Assembly (NCBI GenBank): GCA_011389935.1
Contig: JAABTJ010000026.1
Coordinates: 1 to 39,310, forward strand
Source of the DNA: Desulfobacteraceae bacterium
GTDB lineage: Bacteria > Desulfobacterota > Desulfobacteria > Desulfobacterales > Desulfosalsimonadaceae
Reading direction: 5' to 3'
DNA length: 39,310 bases
The number at the start of each line of letters is the position of its first letter. The stretch's first letter is position 1. The position numbers were made by a program, and so were the translations under genes. The notes under the pieces were generated by a model. That model made no database searches. It was not told the origin of the DNA and worked only from the letters and a program-made list of their open reading frames with translations. Positions 25,662 to 33,772 of this stretch are shown piece by piece.

Positions 25662-26357
25662 ATGCGCGCACATTTTCTGCAGCATGTTCCATTTGAAGGG
25701 CCGGGCAGCATCGAGTCTTGGCTTCGCAGCCGCAATTACGGGATAAGCCGTACACGGTTTTTTGAATCTACGGTGCTGCCAGACCTCTCCCGCGTCGACC
25801 TGCTTGTTATTCTGGGCGGACCAATGAGCATCCATGACGAGCATGAATTTCCGTGGCTGCCCCTGGAGAAAAAATTGATCCGCGAGGTTATCGGGGCAGG
25901 CAAGCCGGTTTTGGGGATTTGCTTAGGCGCGCAGCTTATTGCGGGCGCCATGGGGGCAACGGTTTACGCAAATGACGTAAAGGAGATTGGGTGGTTCCCG
26001 GTGCAGGGGGTTCCGGAACCGTCCGCTTCGTTGTTTTCGTTTCCTTCGTCGCTGGAAGTGTTTCATTGGCACGGTGAAACCTTTGACCTGCCGCCGGGTG
26101 CCACCCGGATCGCAGCAAGTCAAGGCTGTAAAAACCAGGCCTTTCAACTCGGCCCGTCCGTTATGGGGCTCCAGTTTCACCTGGAAGCCACACCGGCGTC
26201 GGTGCGTCAACTTGTTTCCCACTGCAGGGAGGAACTGATACCTTCGCAATATGTGCAGACAGAAGAGGAAATACTGTCTGCAGCGCCTGAGAAATACGAT
26301 GAAATCAATCAGGTCATGGATCGCATCCTCTCTTTTCTGCAACAAGGCAATGGATGA
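25662..26357 (+). CDS. Class I glutamine amidotransferase-like protein
   Basis: 231 residues, a single GATase1 domain. The nucleophile elbow GICLGAQLIAG holds C87, and QFHLEA supplies H173 and E175, so the Cys-His-Glu triad is complete. ILGGPMSIHDEHEFPWL is typical of the stand-alone GuaA-like group that also includes putative gamma-glutamyl peptide hydrolases. It would hydrolyse glutamine or a gamma-glutamyl bond in the cytoplasm; the true substrate is unknown because no synthetase partner is adjacent. AAGGAAATACGAT precedes the ATG. Confidence 0.9.
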   Translation: MRAHFLQHVPFEGPGSIESWLRSRNYGISRTRFFESTVLPDLSRVDLLVILGGPMSIHDEHEFPWLPLEKKLIREVIGAGKPVLGICLGAQLIAGAMGATVYANDVKEIGWFPVQGVPEPSASLFSFPSSLEVFHWHGETFDLPPGATRIAASQGCKNQAFQLGPSVMGLQFHLEATPASVRQLVSHCREELIPSQYVQTEEEILSAAPEKYDEINQVMDRILSFLQQGNG

Positions 26358-26642
26358 TGATCCCTGACGCCAGAGAGCAGCAGGAAGATGCTTTTGGGTA
26401 TTGAGGATCGGCTTTGTCTGATATTTTCATACGGTATTGAAAAACCAGACGCAACGCAGTGCTTGAATTTTCGGCAGCAGTTTCCCTGAAGTCACAATCT
26501 CCTGTTTTTGAATTTTTTATGGCATGCTGGATTGTCTGCATCCCGCGGAATACAGGGCGTCTGAAGAGGGAGGGTTTTTTTTAAGGATTCAAAGCAAAAA
26601 CATACAACCTTTGGCACCAAATTCGCATGGCATAAGGACACA

Positions 26643-26671
26643 CCCGGCAACCACCATGACCGGTTGCCGGG
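26643..26671. other. Hairpin upstream of the PocR kinase
   Basis: A perfect 10-bp inverted repeat CCCGGCAACC / GGTTGCCGGG with a 9-base loop, with no T run, 71 bases upstream of the kinase start. It may be an operator or an RNA structure. The rest of 26358-26702 shows no gene; a minus-strand frame at 26314-26541 has no family or ribosome site. Confidence 0.5.
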
Positions 26672-26702
26672 CATCCCCGTCTGATAAAGGGGGAGAATTA
26701 CC

Positions 26703-26750
26703 GTGATTTCGCCAAAAACAGGCTCCAGAAAGGGAAACGTCTATGAGTGA
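26703..26750 (+). other. Possible 15-codon leader peptide
   Basis: A GTG with GGGGGAG 7 bases upstream opens 15 codons (VISPKTGSRKGNVYE) and its stop overlaps the kinase start as ATGAGTGA. This arrangement could couple translation of the kinase to the leader. It may be chance, since the kinase has its own AAGGGA site. Confidence 0.35.
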
Positions 26751-29514
26751 TCCGGACCTGAAAAAAATGACCCCTGAAGCCATCCGGCAAATGGTTGACG
26801 AATTAAAAGCGGAAAACGAATCTTTGCGCCGTACTCTCGAAGCGCAAGAGGTTGTACACGATGAAAACAACACTCCTCAAAAAATCGTTTTCAGTGCGAG
26901 TGGCATGCTGCAGCGAAAAAAGGGGGAAGACCGTCTTGCACGAATCGAATGGATGCTGGATCCAGATCATGGCACCTCAGCCGCGACCGGTGAGAATGTG
27001 ACGCCCGAATACGGGGATCTTTCCGCACTAAACACCCGGCGTATTATTTTGGACTCGGTTGGCAGGGTGGTGCTTAAAAATATCGTGGAAGATTTTTTGC
27101 ATCTCCTGGGTACTTCTGCAGCGGTGTATGAGTCAAACGGTGATTATGCACTGGGCCTTTTCTCTTCAAGATGGTGCCGTTTTATGGATACGGCTTCGTG
27201 GCGGCTATGCAATACCAAAGACGAGCGGGAAGCGCTTGCTTGCGGTAAATGGCTGTGCCACGAGTCGTGCTTGGGGGCTTCGAAAATCTGCATGGAAAGT
27301 GGTGCGCCGGTGGACATTCCGTGCGCAGGGGGCATACGACTCTACGCAGCACCGATTTACAGTAACGGGAAAATTGTCGGCACCATGAATATGGGTTATG
27401 GCGACCCGCCCCGCGACAAGGTTTCACTGGAGAAGCTATCCGGGGAGTATGGTGTTACCATAGCCGAACTCCTTGAAAATGCTGCAAGCTACGAACACCG
27501 CCCCCATTTTATTATAGAAATTGCAAAGCAACGCCTGCTGGCCGCTACACAGCTGATCGGTGAAATTGTTGACCGCAAGCAGACGGAGGATGCGCTTGAA
27601 CACTCCTATGACCTGATGCGCTACATTATTGAACATGCCAACAGCGCCGTTGCGGTACACGACAGGGATTTGAAGTACATTTATGTAAGCCAGCGATACC
27701 TTGACAGGTATAAGGTCAAGGAAACCGATGTTATCGGGAAGCATCATTATGATGTATTTCCCGATTTGCCCCGGAAGTGGCGCGACGTGCATCAGAAGGC
27801 ATTGGCTGGTGAAGTCTCCAGGGCCGAGCGGGATAGCTACCCCAGGGAAGACGGAACCCTGGACTGGACGAGGTGGGAATGCCGTCCATGGTATGAAGCC
27901 GATGGCTCGATAGGGGGAATTATCGTATATACCGAAATTATAACCGAGCGGGTGGCTGCCGAAGAGGCCTTACGGGAGAGCGAGGCAAAAATGCGCGATG
28001 CGCAGGCCCTCGCGCGCATGGGTCGGTGGGAACTGGACCTGATCACCAACCGTCTCGACTGGTCGGACGGGATATATGAACTGTTCGAGGTCAGCCGCGA
28101 TAAATTCGGCGCCTCCTATGAGGCCTTCCTGTCGTTCGTTCATCCCGATGACCGCGGCTTGCTCGATAAAACCTACCGGTCCTCCCTGGAAAAGAAGACG
28201 CCTTATGAAATTGAGCACCGGCTATTGATGCCTGATGGCCGCATCAAGTGGGTCAACGAGATCGGCCGCACCGAATACGACGAAACGGGACAGCCCATCC
28301 GCTCCGTCGGCACCGTCCAGAACATTACCGAGAGCAAACAGGCCGAGCTGGAGCGGGAAAAGCTCCAGGAGCAACTCAACCAGGCCCAGAAAATGGAATC
28401 CGTGGGCCGGCTGGCAGGTGGCGTGGCCCATGATTTCAACAACATGCTGACCATCATCAACGGATATGCAGAAATGATGGCCGATATTCTCCCGCCTTCG
28501 GATCCCTTGTATGACAGCGTTAAAGAAATTTACGATGCCGGTAAACGCTCTGAGATTATTGTTCGAAAACTGATGGCTTTTGCAAGAAAGCAGGCCATTT
28601 CCCCGGTGTCCATGAACCTGAACGACAGCGTGTCCAGCATGCTCAAGATGCTTCAGGGGCTGATCGGTGAAAATATTGATCTTCTTTGGAAGCCTGAAAA
28701 CAATATCTGGCTGGTAAAGATGGACTATTCCCAGGTTGACCAGATCCTTGCGAATCTTGCGGTCAACGCCCGTGACGCCATTGCCGGCATCGGCAAAACA
28801 ACCATAGAAACGCAGAACGTCGAATTTGATGATGAATACTGCGAAACCCATGCAGGCTTTGTCCCCGGACAATTCGTCATGCTGGCGGTGAGCGACAGCG
28901 GCTGCGGTATGGACAAGCATGTCCTGGCCAACCTGTTCGAGCCGTTTTTCACAACCAAGGAAGTGGGGCAGGGGACCGGTCTGGGCCTGCCGACGGTTTA
29001 TGGCATCGTCAAGCAGAACCATGGATTTATAAATGTTTACAGTGAGCCGGAAAAAGGCACAACGGTCAGGATATATTTGCCCCGGTTATTGGAGGCACCC
29101 GAATCTGCGGATAGGGAGAAAGCGCCGGAGGTTTTGTCAAAAGGCCGCGGCGAAACCATCCTTGTGCTTGAGGACGAGGCAACCGTGCTGGATATCACCC
29201 GCATGATGCTTGAAAAACTGGGCTACATTGTCCTGGCAGCAAACACGCCAAATAATGCCATCGCATTGGCCGAGGCGCATGACGGAAAAATTGACCTGCT
29301 GATCACCGATGTCGTCATGCCCGAGATGAACGGCCGGGAATTTTCCGATAAGCTGAATGTCCTGTATCCGGATATCAAGTCCCTGTTCATGTCAGGCTAT
29401 ACCGCCGATGTTATCGCCAGGCATGGGATTCTGGAGGAAGGGTTGCACTTTATTGAAAAGCCGTTTTCCATTGATGCGCTGGCGGCAAAGGTTCGGGGTG
29501 TTCTGGATTCCTAA
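26743..29514 (+). CDS. Cytoplasmic hybrid histidine kinase with PocR and two PAS domains
   Basis: 923 residues with no membrane helix. Order: N-terminal coiled coil (about 12-40); PocR sensory domain (about 95-260) with conserved cysteines in GKWLCHESC and the following GASKICMESG; PAS (about 285-405); PAS (about 420-540); HisKA with GGVAHDFNN (H563); HATPase with DSGCGMD and GTGLGLPTV; receiver with LLITDVVMPEMNG (D856). PocR domains are thought to bind small hydrocarbon derivatives in proteins such as the propanediol regulator PocR. The kinase-receiver half is clearly paralogous to the two-SBP kinase at 2723-6412. AAGGGAAACGTCT precedes the ATG. No cognate regulator gene is adjacent. Confidence 0.93.
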   Translation: MSDPDLKKMTPEAIRQMVDELKAENESLRRTLEAQEVVHDENNTPQKIVFSASGMLQRKKGEDRLARIEWMLDPDHGTSAATGENVTPEYGDLSALNTRRIILDSVGRVVLKNIVEDFLHLLGTSAAVYESNGDYALGLFSSRWCRFMDTASWRLCNTKDEREALACGKWLCHESCLGASKICMESGAPVDIPCAGGIRLYAAPIYSNGKIVGTMNMGYGDPPRDKVSLEKLSGEYGVTIAELLENAASYEHRPHFIIEIAKQRLLAATQLIGEIVDRKQTEDALEHSYDLMRYIIEHANSAVAVHDRDLKYIYVSQRYLDRYKVKETDVIGKHHYDVFPDLPRKWRDVHQKALAGEVSRAERDSYPREDGTLDWTRWECRPWYEADGSIGGIIVYTEIITERVAAEEALRESEAKMRDAQALARMGRWELDLITNRLDWSDGIYELFEVSRDKFGASYEAFLSFVHPDDRGLLDKTYRSSLEKKTPYEIEHRLLMPDGRIKWVNEIGRTEYDETGQPIRSVGTVQNITESKQAELEREKLQEQLNQAQKMESVGRLAGGVAHDFNNMLTIINGYAEMMADILPPSDPLYDSVKEIYDAGKRSEIIVRKLMAFARKQAISPVSMNLNDSVSSMLKMLQGLIGENIDLLWKPENNIWLVKMDYSQVDQILANLAVNARDAIAGIGKTTIETQNVEFDDEYCETHAGFVPGQFVMLAVSDSGCGMDKHVLANLFEPFFTTKEVGQGTGLGLPTVYGIVKQNHGFINVYSEPEKGTTVRIYLPRLLEAPESADREKAPEVLSKGRGETILVLEDEATVLDITRMMLEKLGYIVLAANTPNNAIALAEAHDGKIDLLITDVVMPEMNGREFSDKLNVLYPDIKSLFMSGYTADVIARHGILEEGLHFIEKPFSIDALAAKVRGVLDS

Positions 29515-29523
29515 CTTACCAAT

Positions 29524-30384
29524 ATGTGGCAGAAAGGGGAAGTATGGGGACAACCTGTAAACGGAGTGTTGTCTTTTAAAATGATACCTTTTGTAATCGG
29601 GATTTATGAGTTTCAATTAAATCGGATGGATCGAGAATTTTGTGAACTGCTTGAAGAGTATATGATGCATTTGGAACCCCCGTTAGTCGGTTACGGCCCT
29701 TCTATTATGCAGGTCATTCCCATTGAAAAAACCATCCCCTCTGACCAGAAAGCGCTTCCTTATCAGCAAGTTTCCGGTATTCTGGAAGGCGGTAAGTCCT
29801 TTATGGTCAATGAATGCATCGGCAAAAAAGAAAAAGGAATAATGGAGAAACCATGCCAAAAATCGACCGAGGTCTGTTTAATTGTAAGCTCCATAGAAGG
29901 ATTTTGGAATAATGAACATCCTTTGGGAGGCCGGGTCTTAATCAAGAAAGAGGCCTTTGAGGTTCTGGAAGAAGCCGAAAAGGCTGGCGTAGTTCATCTC
30001 TCTAATAACGTTCAAAGTGGGCACTGGTTTATCTGCAACTGCTGCGGATGCTCATGTCCTGTTTTACAATCAGTTCAAATGGGGATCCCGAATGTTATTA
30101 ATTCCAGTTATTATGCCCGGATCGATCCAGATCTCTGCGAATCCTGCGGAATTTGCCTTGAGGAGCGCTGCCAGGTTAATGCCATTCAGGAAGAGGAACA
30201 GGTTTATTCTGTTATCAAGGAGCGGTGTATCGGGTGCGGACTTTGCATATCAACATGCCCAACAGAAGCCATACAAATGATCAGAAAGGCCGAAGAAGAG
30301 ATAAAGCAGCCCCCCGTAGATGAAATGGCATGGTTTGAAGAGAGAGCCCAGCAAAGAGGGGTCGATATCAGCGCTTACAAATAA
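29524..30384 (+). pseudogene. 4Fe-4S ferredoxin-type protein, N-terminally truncated
   Basis: 286 codons that match the middle and C-terminal parts of a deltaproteobacterial 4Fe-4S protein family: MIPFVIGIYEFQLNRMDREF, EGGKSFMVNECIGKK, the cysteine motif FICNCCGCSC, and two ferredoxin clusters CESCGICLEERC and CIGCGLCISTCP with the tail ending DISAYK. Full-length relatives carry about 70 further N-terminal residues with a winged-helix-like part, which are missing here. There is no ribosome site before the ATG at 29524, and the frame begins 9 bases after the kinase stop, so the 5' end appears lost at a recombination join. It could still be translated by reinitiation after the kinase. Probable role of intact relatives: electron transfer or redox sensing in anaerobes. 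Confidence 0.7.
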
Positions 30385-30492
30385 AGAGAATATAAGGTAT
30401 TCGACAGCAACGATTAAAAACCAGGTTTTATTATATACCAACGTGCCGCTGACTCAAAAATTCCCATTTCTTCTCCATAAAGGAGCTGAAAG

Positions 30493-30543
30493 ATGAAAGC
30501 CGAAAGAGCAATTAACGTGAGATCCGCGTTATATGCCCCATAA
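30493..30543 (+). other. Gene start without a gene (16 codons)
   Basis: ATG at 30493 has a near-ideal AAAGGAGCTGAAAG site but the frame stops after 16 codons (KAERAINVRSALYAP), running into the 3' end of the opposite-strand lipoprotein gene. It looks like the first codons of a gene cut off by rearrangement. Confidence 0.35.
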
Positions 30544-30940
30544 TGTCCGCCTTAATAGAATCTACCAGCTTGGAATCCGTACCAGAAGTCCAATAATTAT
30601 CCTTTCGATATTGGGACATTATTTTGACTTTCAACTGGTCCTCAGAAGATGAAAGTTTAGCTTCAACCATGCTCCTGTAATTTCCGCGATAGTCCTGGTC
30701 AAATGAATATCGCCAGCCGGTTCTGACGTAACCAATTTCTCTATCAATAAATTCTATTTGATAGTTATTATCAAGAATAATTTCGTTGATAGTTTGCCAG
30801 ATTTCTTCATCATCCAAGTCCTCACGAACTTCATAAACTAACCATACAGGACTTGATGCAGAGGTAAACGTTGGAGGCGTTTTGCCGGAGCACCCGGCAA
30901 GGAGAATCATAATTACAATCAATATGAGATATCGTCGCAT
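30512..30940 (-). CDS. Small lipoprotein, paralogue of the upstream gene
   Basis: 142 residues with a lipoprotein signal ILIVIMILLAGC. The mature part is about 120 residues of mixed alpha/beta with GYVRTGWRYSFD and a C-terminal KLVDSIKADIMGHI. It is about one-third identical to the neighbouring lipoprotein, with the same order of motifs (GYxRTxW, YR, DxxLxxxxKxDIMG), so the pair arose by duplication. AGGAGAAAAGTA precedes the ATG at 30940; upstream residues in the longer frame belong to the neighbour's sequence. 10 bases separate the two genes. Family not recognised; probably attached to the outer membrane. Confidence 0.8.
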   Translation of the reverse strand: MRRYLILIVIMILLAGCSGKTPPTFTSASSPVWLVYEVREDLDDEEIWQTINEIILDNNYQIEFIDREIGYVRTGWRYSFDQDYRGNYRSMVEAKLSSSEDQLKVKIMSQYRKDNYWTSGTDSKLVDSIKADIMGHITRISR

Positions 30941-30950
30941 TACTTTTCTC

Positions 30951-31376
30951 CTATCGTGTAGTCCTGCCGACCTTGCCCATAATATCTGATTTAAGTGTTG
31001 ACAGCAGCCTTGTATCATAGCCTCGGGTCCATCCTCTTGCCCCCCTGTATTCTGCTTCGGACTTCATTTGCAATGTCTCGCGATCTGGTGAGAATTTGCA
31101 GGTCACCCTCACCCGGTAATCCTGATCGATCTCTCCTGTCCATGTATACAACCAGTTAGTTCGTATATACCCATCCCTTTTGGACAGGACCTCCATATCA
31201 AAATCTTTTACCAGCGTGTCGACGACGCTATTCCATGCTTCATCATATGTAATATCATCTCTTAACTCAGTAGTTGCCCAGGTAGACTCCAGCGTCTTAA
31301 CAAACGTTTTCGGGGCACAAGCGGAAACAGCAAAAAATAAAACCAGTAAGCTTGATAACAGAAAAATTCTTTTCAT
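30951..31376 (-). CDS. Small lipoprotein, first of a paralogous pair
   Basis: 141 residues with lipobox AVSAC after a hydrophobic signal. The mature domain shows YDEAWNSVVDTLVKDFDMEV, GYIRTNWLYTWTG and STLKSDIMGKVGRTTR, paralogous to the lipoprotein that follows. AAGGAGAT lies upstream of the ATG. It is the first intact gene downstream of riboswitch 2 on the same strand but about 400 bases away, so riboswitch control of the pair is possible but uncertain. Function unknown. Confidence 0.8.
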   Translation of the reverse strand: MKRIFLLSSLLVLFFAVSACAPKTFVKTLESTWATTELRDDITYDEAWNSVVDTLVKDFDMEVLSKRDGYIRTNWLYTWTGEIDQDYRVRVTCKFSPDRETLQMKSEAEYRGARGWTRGYDTRLLSTLKSDIMGKVGRTTR

Positions 31377-31780
31377 TCAGATCTCCTTCTTTCTAATTCA
31401 TTAAAAATTCATGCTCTTGGGGAACAATCAGAACCATTAACAAAAACAATAGAAGCCATCTCAAAATAACCTTAGTAAGATTATGGCGCATCCAATTGCA
31501 GGCATTGTAAATCATAAGTTTAGGACTCCCAAGCAGCAACAGTCCCGATATTAAATAAGGTCTGTGCGTAATTTAGCCGATTTTCATTGAGAAGTAACCC
31601 CACTGCTGTCCCATCTACATGGGAAATGCCAAAAAACAGGATGTAAACCCTTGATTTTTATAGATACCATTTTGAGTAAAATTGAAATCGATAACAATAG
31701 CAAAAACTCTGAAGTCCTCTGTATTTGAGGCACACAGCAGATAGGGCTTTATGTCGTTGGGACACCAGTGAAGTAAACCA
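31377..31780 (-). other. Decayed AT-rich region downstream of riboswitch 2
   Basis: No supportable gene. Fragments of open frame on the minus strand (around 31615-31809 and a hydrophobic stretch MIYNACNWMRHNL around 31460-31515) lack ribosome sites and known families. They may be remains of the gene once controlled by the riboswitch or of an insertion. Confidence 0.4.
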
Positions 31781-31823
31781 ATAAAAATAGCCGGACTACC
31801 AATATACATGCCAGTCCGGCTAT
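31781..31823 (-). terminator. Riboswitch 2 expression-platform terminator
   Basis: On the minus strand ATAGCCGGACT, the 3' strand of the aptamer, pairs perfectly over 11 bases with AGTCCGGCTAT and is followed by TTTTATT. As in riboswitch 1, aptamer folding would prevent the terminator. Confidence 0.82.
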
Positions 31824-31910
31824 CTTAAAGTCAAAGTGCAACGAAAACAGGTATCGGTAAGACCCGCAACTTTCCGCCCCAACCTTACGATCGGTTTGGC
31901 TTTTTCTAAT
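31810..31910 (-). ncRNA. GEMM-I-like cyclic-dinucleotide riboswitch aptamer 2
   Basis: On the minus strand: AAAAAGCCAAACC, a six-pair stem CCGATC / GGTTGG capped by the GNRA loop GTAA, GGGGCGGAAAG, TTGCGGGTCTT, a variable stem, then AAGATAGCCGGACTGGC. The same blocks in the same order occur in riboswitch 1 with different stem sequences, and several changes keep pairing, which is the pattern of a conserved structured RNA. The family is c-di-GMP-I (GEMM-I); whether the ligand is c-di-GMP or 3',3'-cGAMP is open. Confidence 0.75.
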
Positions 31911-31942
31911 ATTCGTTTAATTTTTTATAGAACTAAGCGTAA

Positions 31943-31970
31943 TTTATATTTTTAATAATATGCGTGTCAA
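31943..31970 (-). promoter_or_regulatory. Promoter of riboswitch 2
   Basis: On the minus strand, TTGACA (31970-31965) and TATAAA (31948-31943) are 16 bases apart. The start would be near 31935, about 30 bases before the aptamer. Confidence 0.7.
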
Positions 31971-32059
31971 GTAAATTTTATCGTCATGAAAAAAAAGTAC
32001 GAAACTACAGTATTAACATCTTACGAAATTGCACACTACTAGCCACGGAAGGCACTATT

Positions 32060-32155
32060 CCTGGGCTTTATGAAAAATGCACCTTGGTACTTGCAATCCT
32101 CAAGGTCTAAAGGCCTACAATCATCTCGCCCCATATTTTATGGGGCAGTTTTTTA
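32060..32155 (+). ncRNA. Candidate small RNA ending in a terminator
   Basis: Two hairpins in series: ACCTTG (32081-32086) pairs with CAAGGT (32101-32106) around a 14-base loop, and a perfect 8-bp stem GCCCCATA / TATGGGGC (32128-32146, 3-base loop) is followed by AG and six T. The terminator points to plus-strand transcription, yet no plus-strand gene lies upstream within 1.6 kb. No strong promoter was found, so the 5' end is a guess. Confidence 0.45.
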
Positions 32156-32181
32156 TTCGGTTCTTACTGCCATCACATGAT

Positions 32182-32937
32182 TCAAAAGGCATACCCGATT
32201 TCAAAGAGCACAAAATGCAGCCATGCAAACGTGTATACGCTATTGTTGTCGGCGCCCCCCTCCAGTGTGCGGTATCCCGCTGCGGCATGCCAGCCGGACG
32301 GCCATTCATAAACGAATCTGAGCGCTGCATCAATAGCCCGGCCTTGTGACGCTCCGGCACCTTCAATATCCAGAATGGCCGATACCCGGTCATTAAAAAA
32401 GTACCCGCCATACAAGTGCAGAAGAGGCACGAAGCCCAGATCCGTATTCGATTCCTTCAACGGGCCTTGCTGCAATTCCACCTTCGCGTCACGCACCAAA
32501 AGAGCCCCGCCAATACCACCGTGCCAATTCGTGCCGCGATGATACATCCAGCGATATGTCAATCGATATGTATTGAATTTGTATGTTCCTTTGGTCGGGA
32601 CGTCTGATTCAAACGTGGAGCCCTCGAAAAAAACGTCCTTATCGAGTATTCCGGTCCCGTCGACCCGGAGGGGAGCGATATTGAGACGCAATGAATGGCG
32701 ATTGTTGAACTCGTATGAAGCAAAAAGACGGATATAGGGGTCCGGTCCGGAACCGGTCAAGTCCAACAGATCGAATCGGGTGCCATCATCGGCCGGAATG
32801 CGTATATCGTTACGGGCAAACCAAACAGTGCCGGTTTCAGCAGCCAGGTTAAGTCCTGCACCGGACGCAGGGTTCGCAATAAAAAAGGCGGAGAAAGTCA
32901 ACACGATATAAACTGTAAATCTGGTCTTCACTGGCAT
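32182..32937 (-). CDS. Outer-membrane beta-barrel protein
   Basis: 251 residues: signal peptide (FTVYIVLTFSAFFIANPASGA), then regular amphipathic strands (YIRLFASYEFNNRHSLRLNI, YRLTYRWMYHRGTNWHGGIG, YEWPSGWHAAAGYRTLEGG) ending in EIGYAF with the C-terminal phenylalanine of barrel proteins. Probably an 8- to 10-stranded barrel; substrate unknown. Its start overlaps the end of the ATC-hydrolase-like gene by 10 bases, with AGGA only two bases before the ATG, so it is likely translated by coupling. Confidence 0.8.
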   Translation of the reverse strand: MPVKTRFTVYIVLTFSAFFIANPASGAGLNLAAETGTVWFARNDIRIPADDGTRFDLLDLTGSGPDPYIRLFASYEFNNRHSLRLNIAPLRVDGTGILDKDVFFEGSTFESDVPTKGTYKFNTYRLTYRWMYHRGTNWHGGIGGALLVRDAKVELQQGPLKESNTDLGFVPLLHLYGGYFFNDRVSAILDIEGAGASQGRAIDAALRFVYEWPSGWHAAAGYRTLEGGADNNSVYTFAWLHFVLFEIGYAF

Positions 32938-33449
32938 GTTCCTGGTGTTTTTTGTGAATAAGTTCTATGAAATCTGACCTGGCATACATCATCTCCTCTC
33001 GCAATAGCTTTTGGTAGGTCCATTTTGCATCCGTAGCTTTCGGCAATGCCCCGGTCACCGCACATTGCAATATCACAAAGTCTTGCAATTTCTTCTTCAG
33101 AACAGCTCTGCTTCTGCCAAGCCTTGACCAAAGGGCAGTAATGAAAATCAATGGACAATATATCATCGGTGCATTCAATTATCTTCATTTCAAATACCCA
33201 TTGAGCGGGCTTGGTAAACAGGGTTTTTTTAAGCCCTTTTAAACTCCGTGTGTCCCCTTTTTCCACCATGGCTTCACCCTGGAACAAACCACAGCGCCGG
33301 ATGGCGTCTGGTGCGAATTTCTCCCAGTCTAAACCTTGTCTGGCTGCTTCCTCGCAAAGCAGGTACAACCATAGGGCACGGTGTTCTAAAAGCTCCCGAA
33401 TAGCGGCAATCAAACGATTTTTGATTTTGGGTTCATTAACAATACCCAT
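32928..33449 (-). CDS. L-2-amino-thiazoline-4-carboxylic acid hydrolase family protein
   Basis: 173 residues. The C-terminal half carries the family pattern CPLVKAWQKQSCSEEEIARLCDIAM-GDRGIAE and later IARGDDVCQVRF. Known members of the ATC hydrolase family open the thiazoline ring of 2-amino-thiazoline-4-carboxylate on the route to cysteine; many relatives of unknown substrate occur in anaerobes, so the exact reaction here is open. Conserved cysteines and GDRGIAE are present. AAGGATA lies upstream of the ATG; promoter at 33507-33536. Forms an operon with the overlapping outer-membrane protein gene. Confidence 0.85.
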   Translation of the reverse strand: MGIVNEPKIKNRLIAAIRELLEHRALWLYLLCEEAARQGLDWEKFAPDAIRRCGLFQGEAMVEKGDTRSLKGLKKTLFTKPAQWVFEMKIIECTDDILSIDFHYCPLVKAWQKQSCSEEEIARLCDIAMCGDRGIAESYGCKMDLPKAIARGDDVCQVRFHRTYSQKTPGTCQ

Positions 33450-33506
33450 GAACTATATCCTTTACGATTCGTCATAAGGTTAATTCGGACATTTGCGTTC
33501 AGATCT

Positions 33507-33536
33507 TTTATAATATTAAATATATCGGGGGGTCAA
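33507..33536 (-). promoter_or_regulatory. Promoter of the ATC-hydrolase operon
   Basis: On the minus strand TTGACC (33536-33531) is followed after 17-18 bases by TTATAA/TATAAA (33513-33507). The start would lie about 50 bases upstream of the ATG at 33449. Confidence 0.65.
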
Positions 33537-33772
33537 GCGCCCAACGTATTTCGATGGTATACAAAATACACGGGCCAACTGGATTTTGCACTTTGAATCT
33601 GGCAATCCTGTCCGGGTCGAAATTCGCATTACCGGAGGGGCATAGCCGGAATGTGCATCTTGGCGATTCAAAAGCACAATGGGTTTTGGAAAGGTTTTTC
33701 CGAATGAATCTACCGCGCGGCATGCAGGGTTGCCGTGCCGATGGCTCGAGGCAATTCGAACCATGCCTTGTT
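33537..33772. other. Short stretch without a gene
   Basis: Between the pseudogene end and the ATC-hydrolase promoter no frame with a family or ribosome site was seen. Confidence 0.4.

Noticed and set aside
25364-25696. 110-codon plus-strand frame upstream of the amidotransferase
   Set aside because: It overlaps other frames of equal quality, has no ribosome site, and runs into the amidotransferase start.
31615-31809. 64-codon minus-strand frame starting in the riboswitch 2 terminator
   Set aside because: It begins within the terminator hairpin and shows no family or ribosome site.
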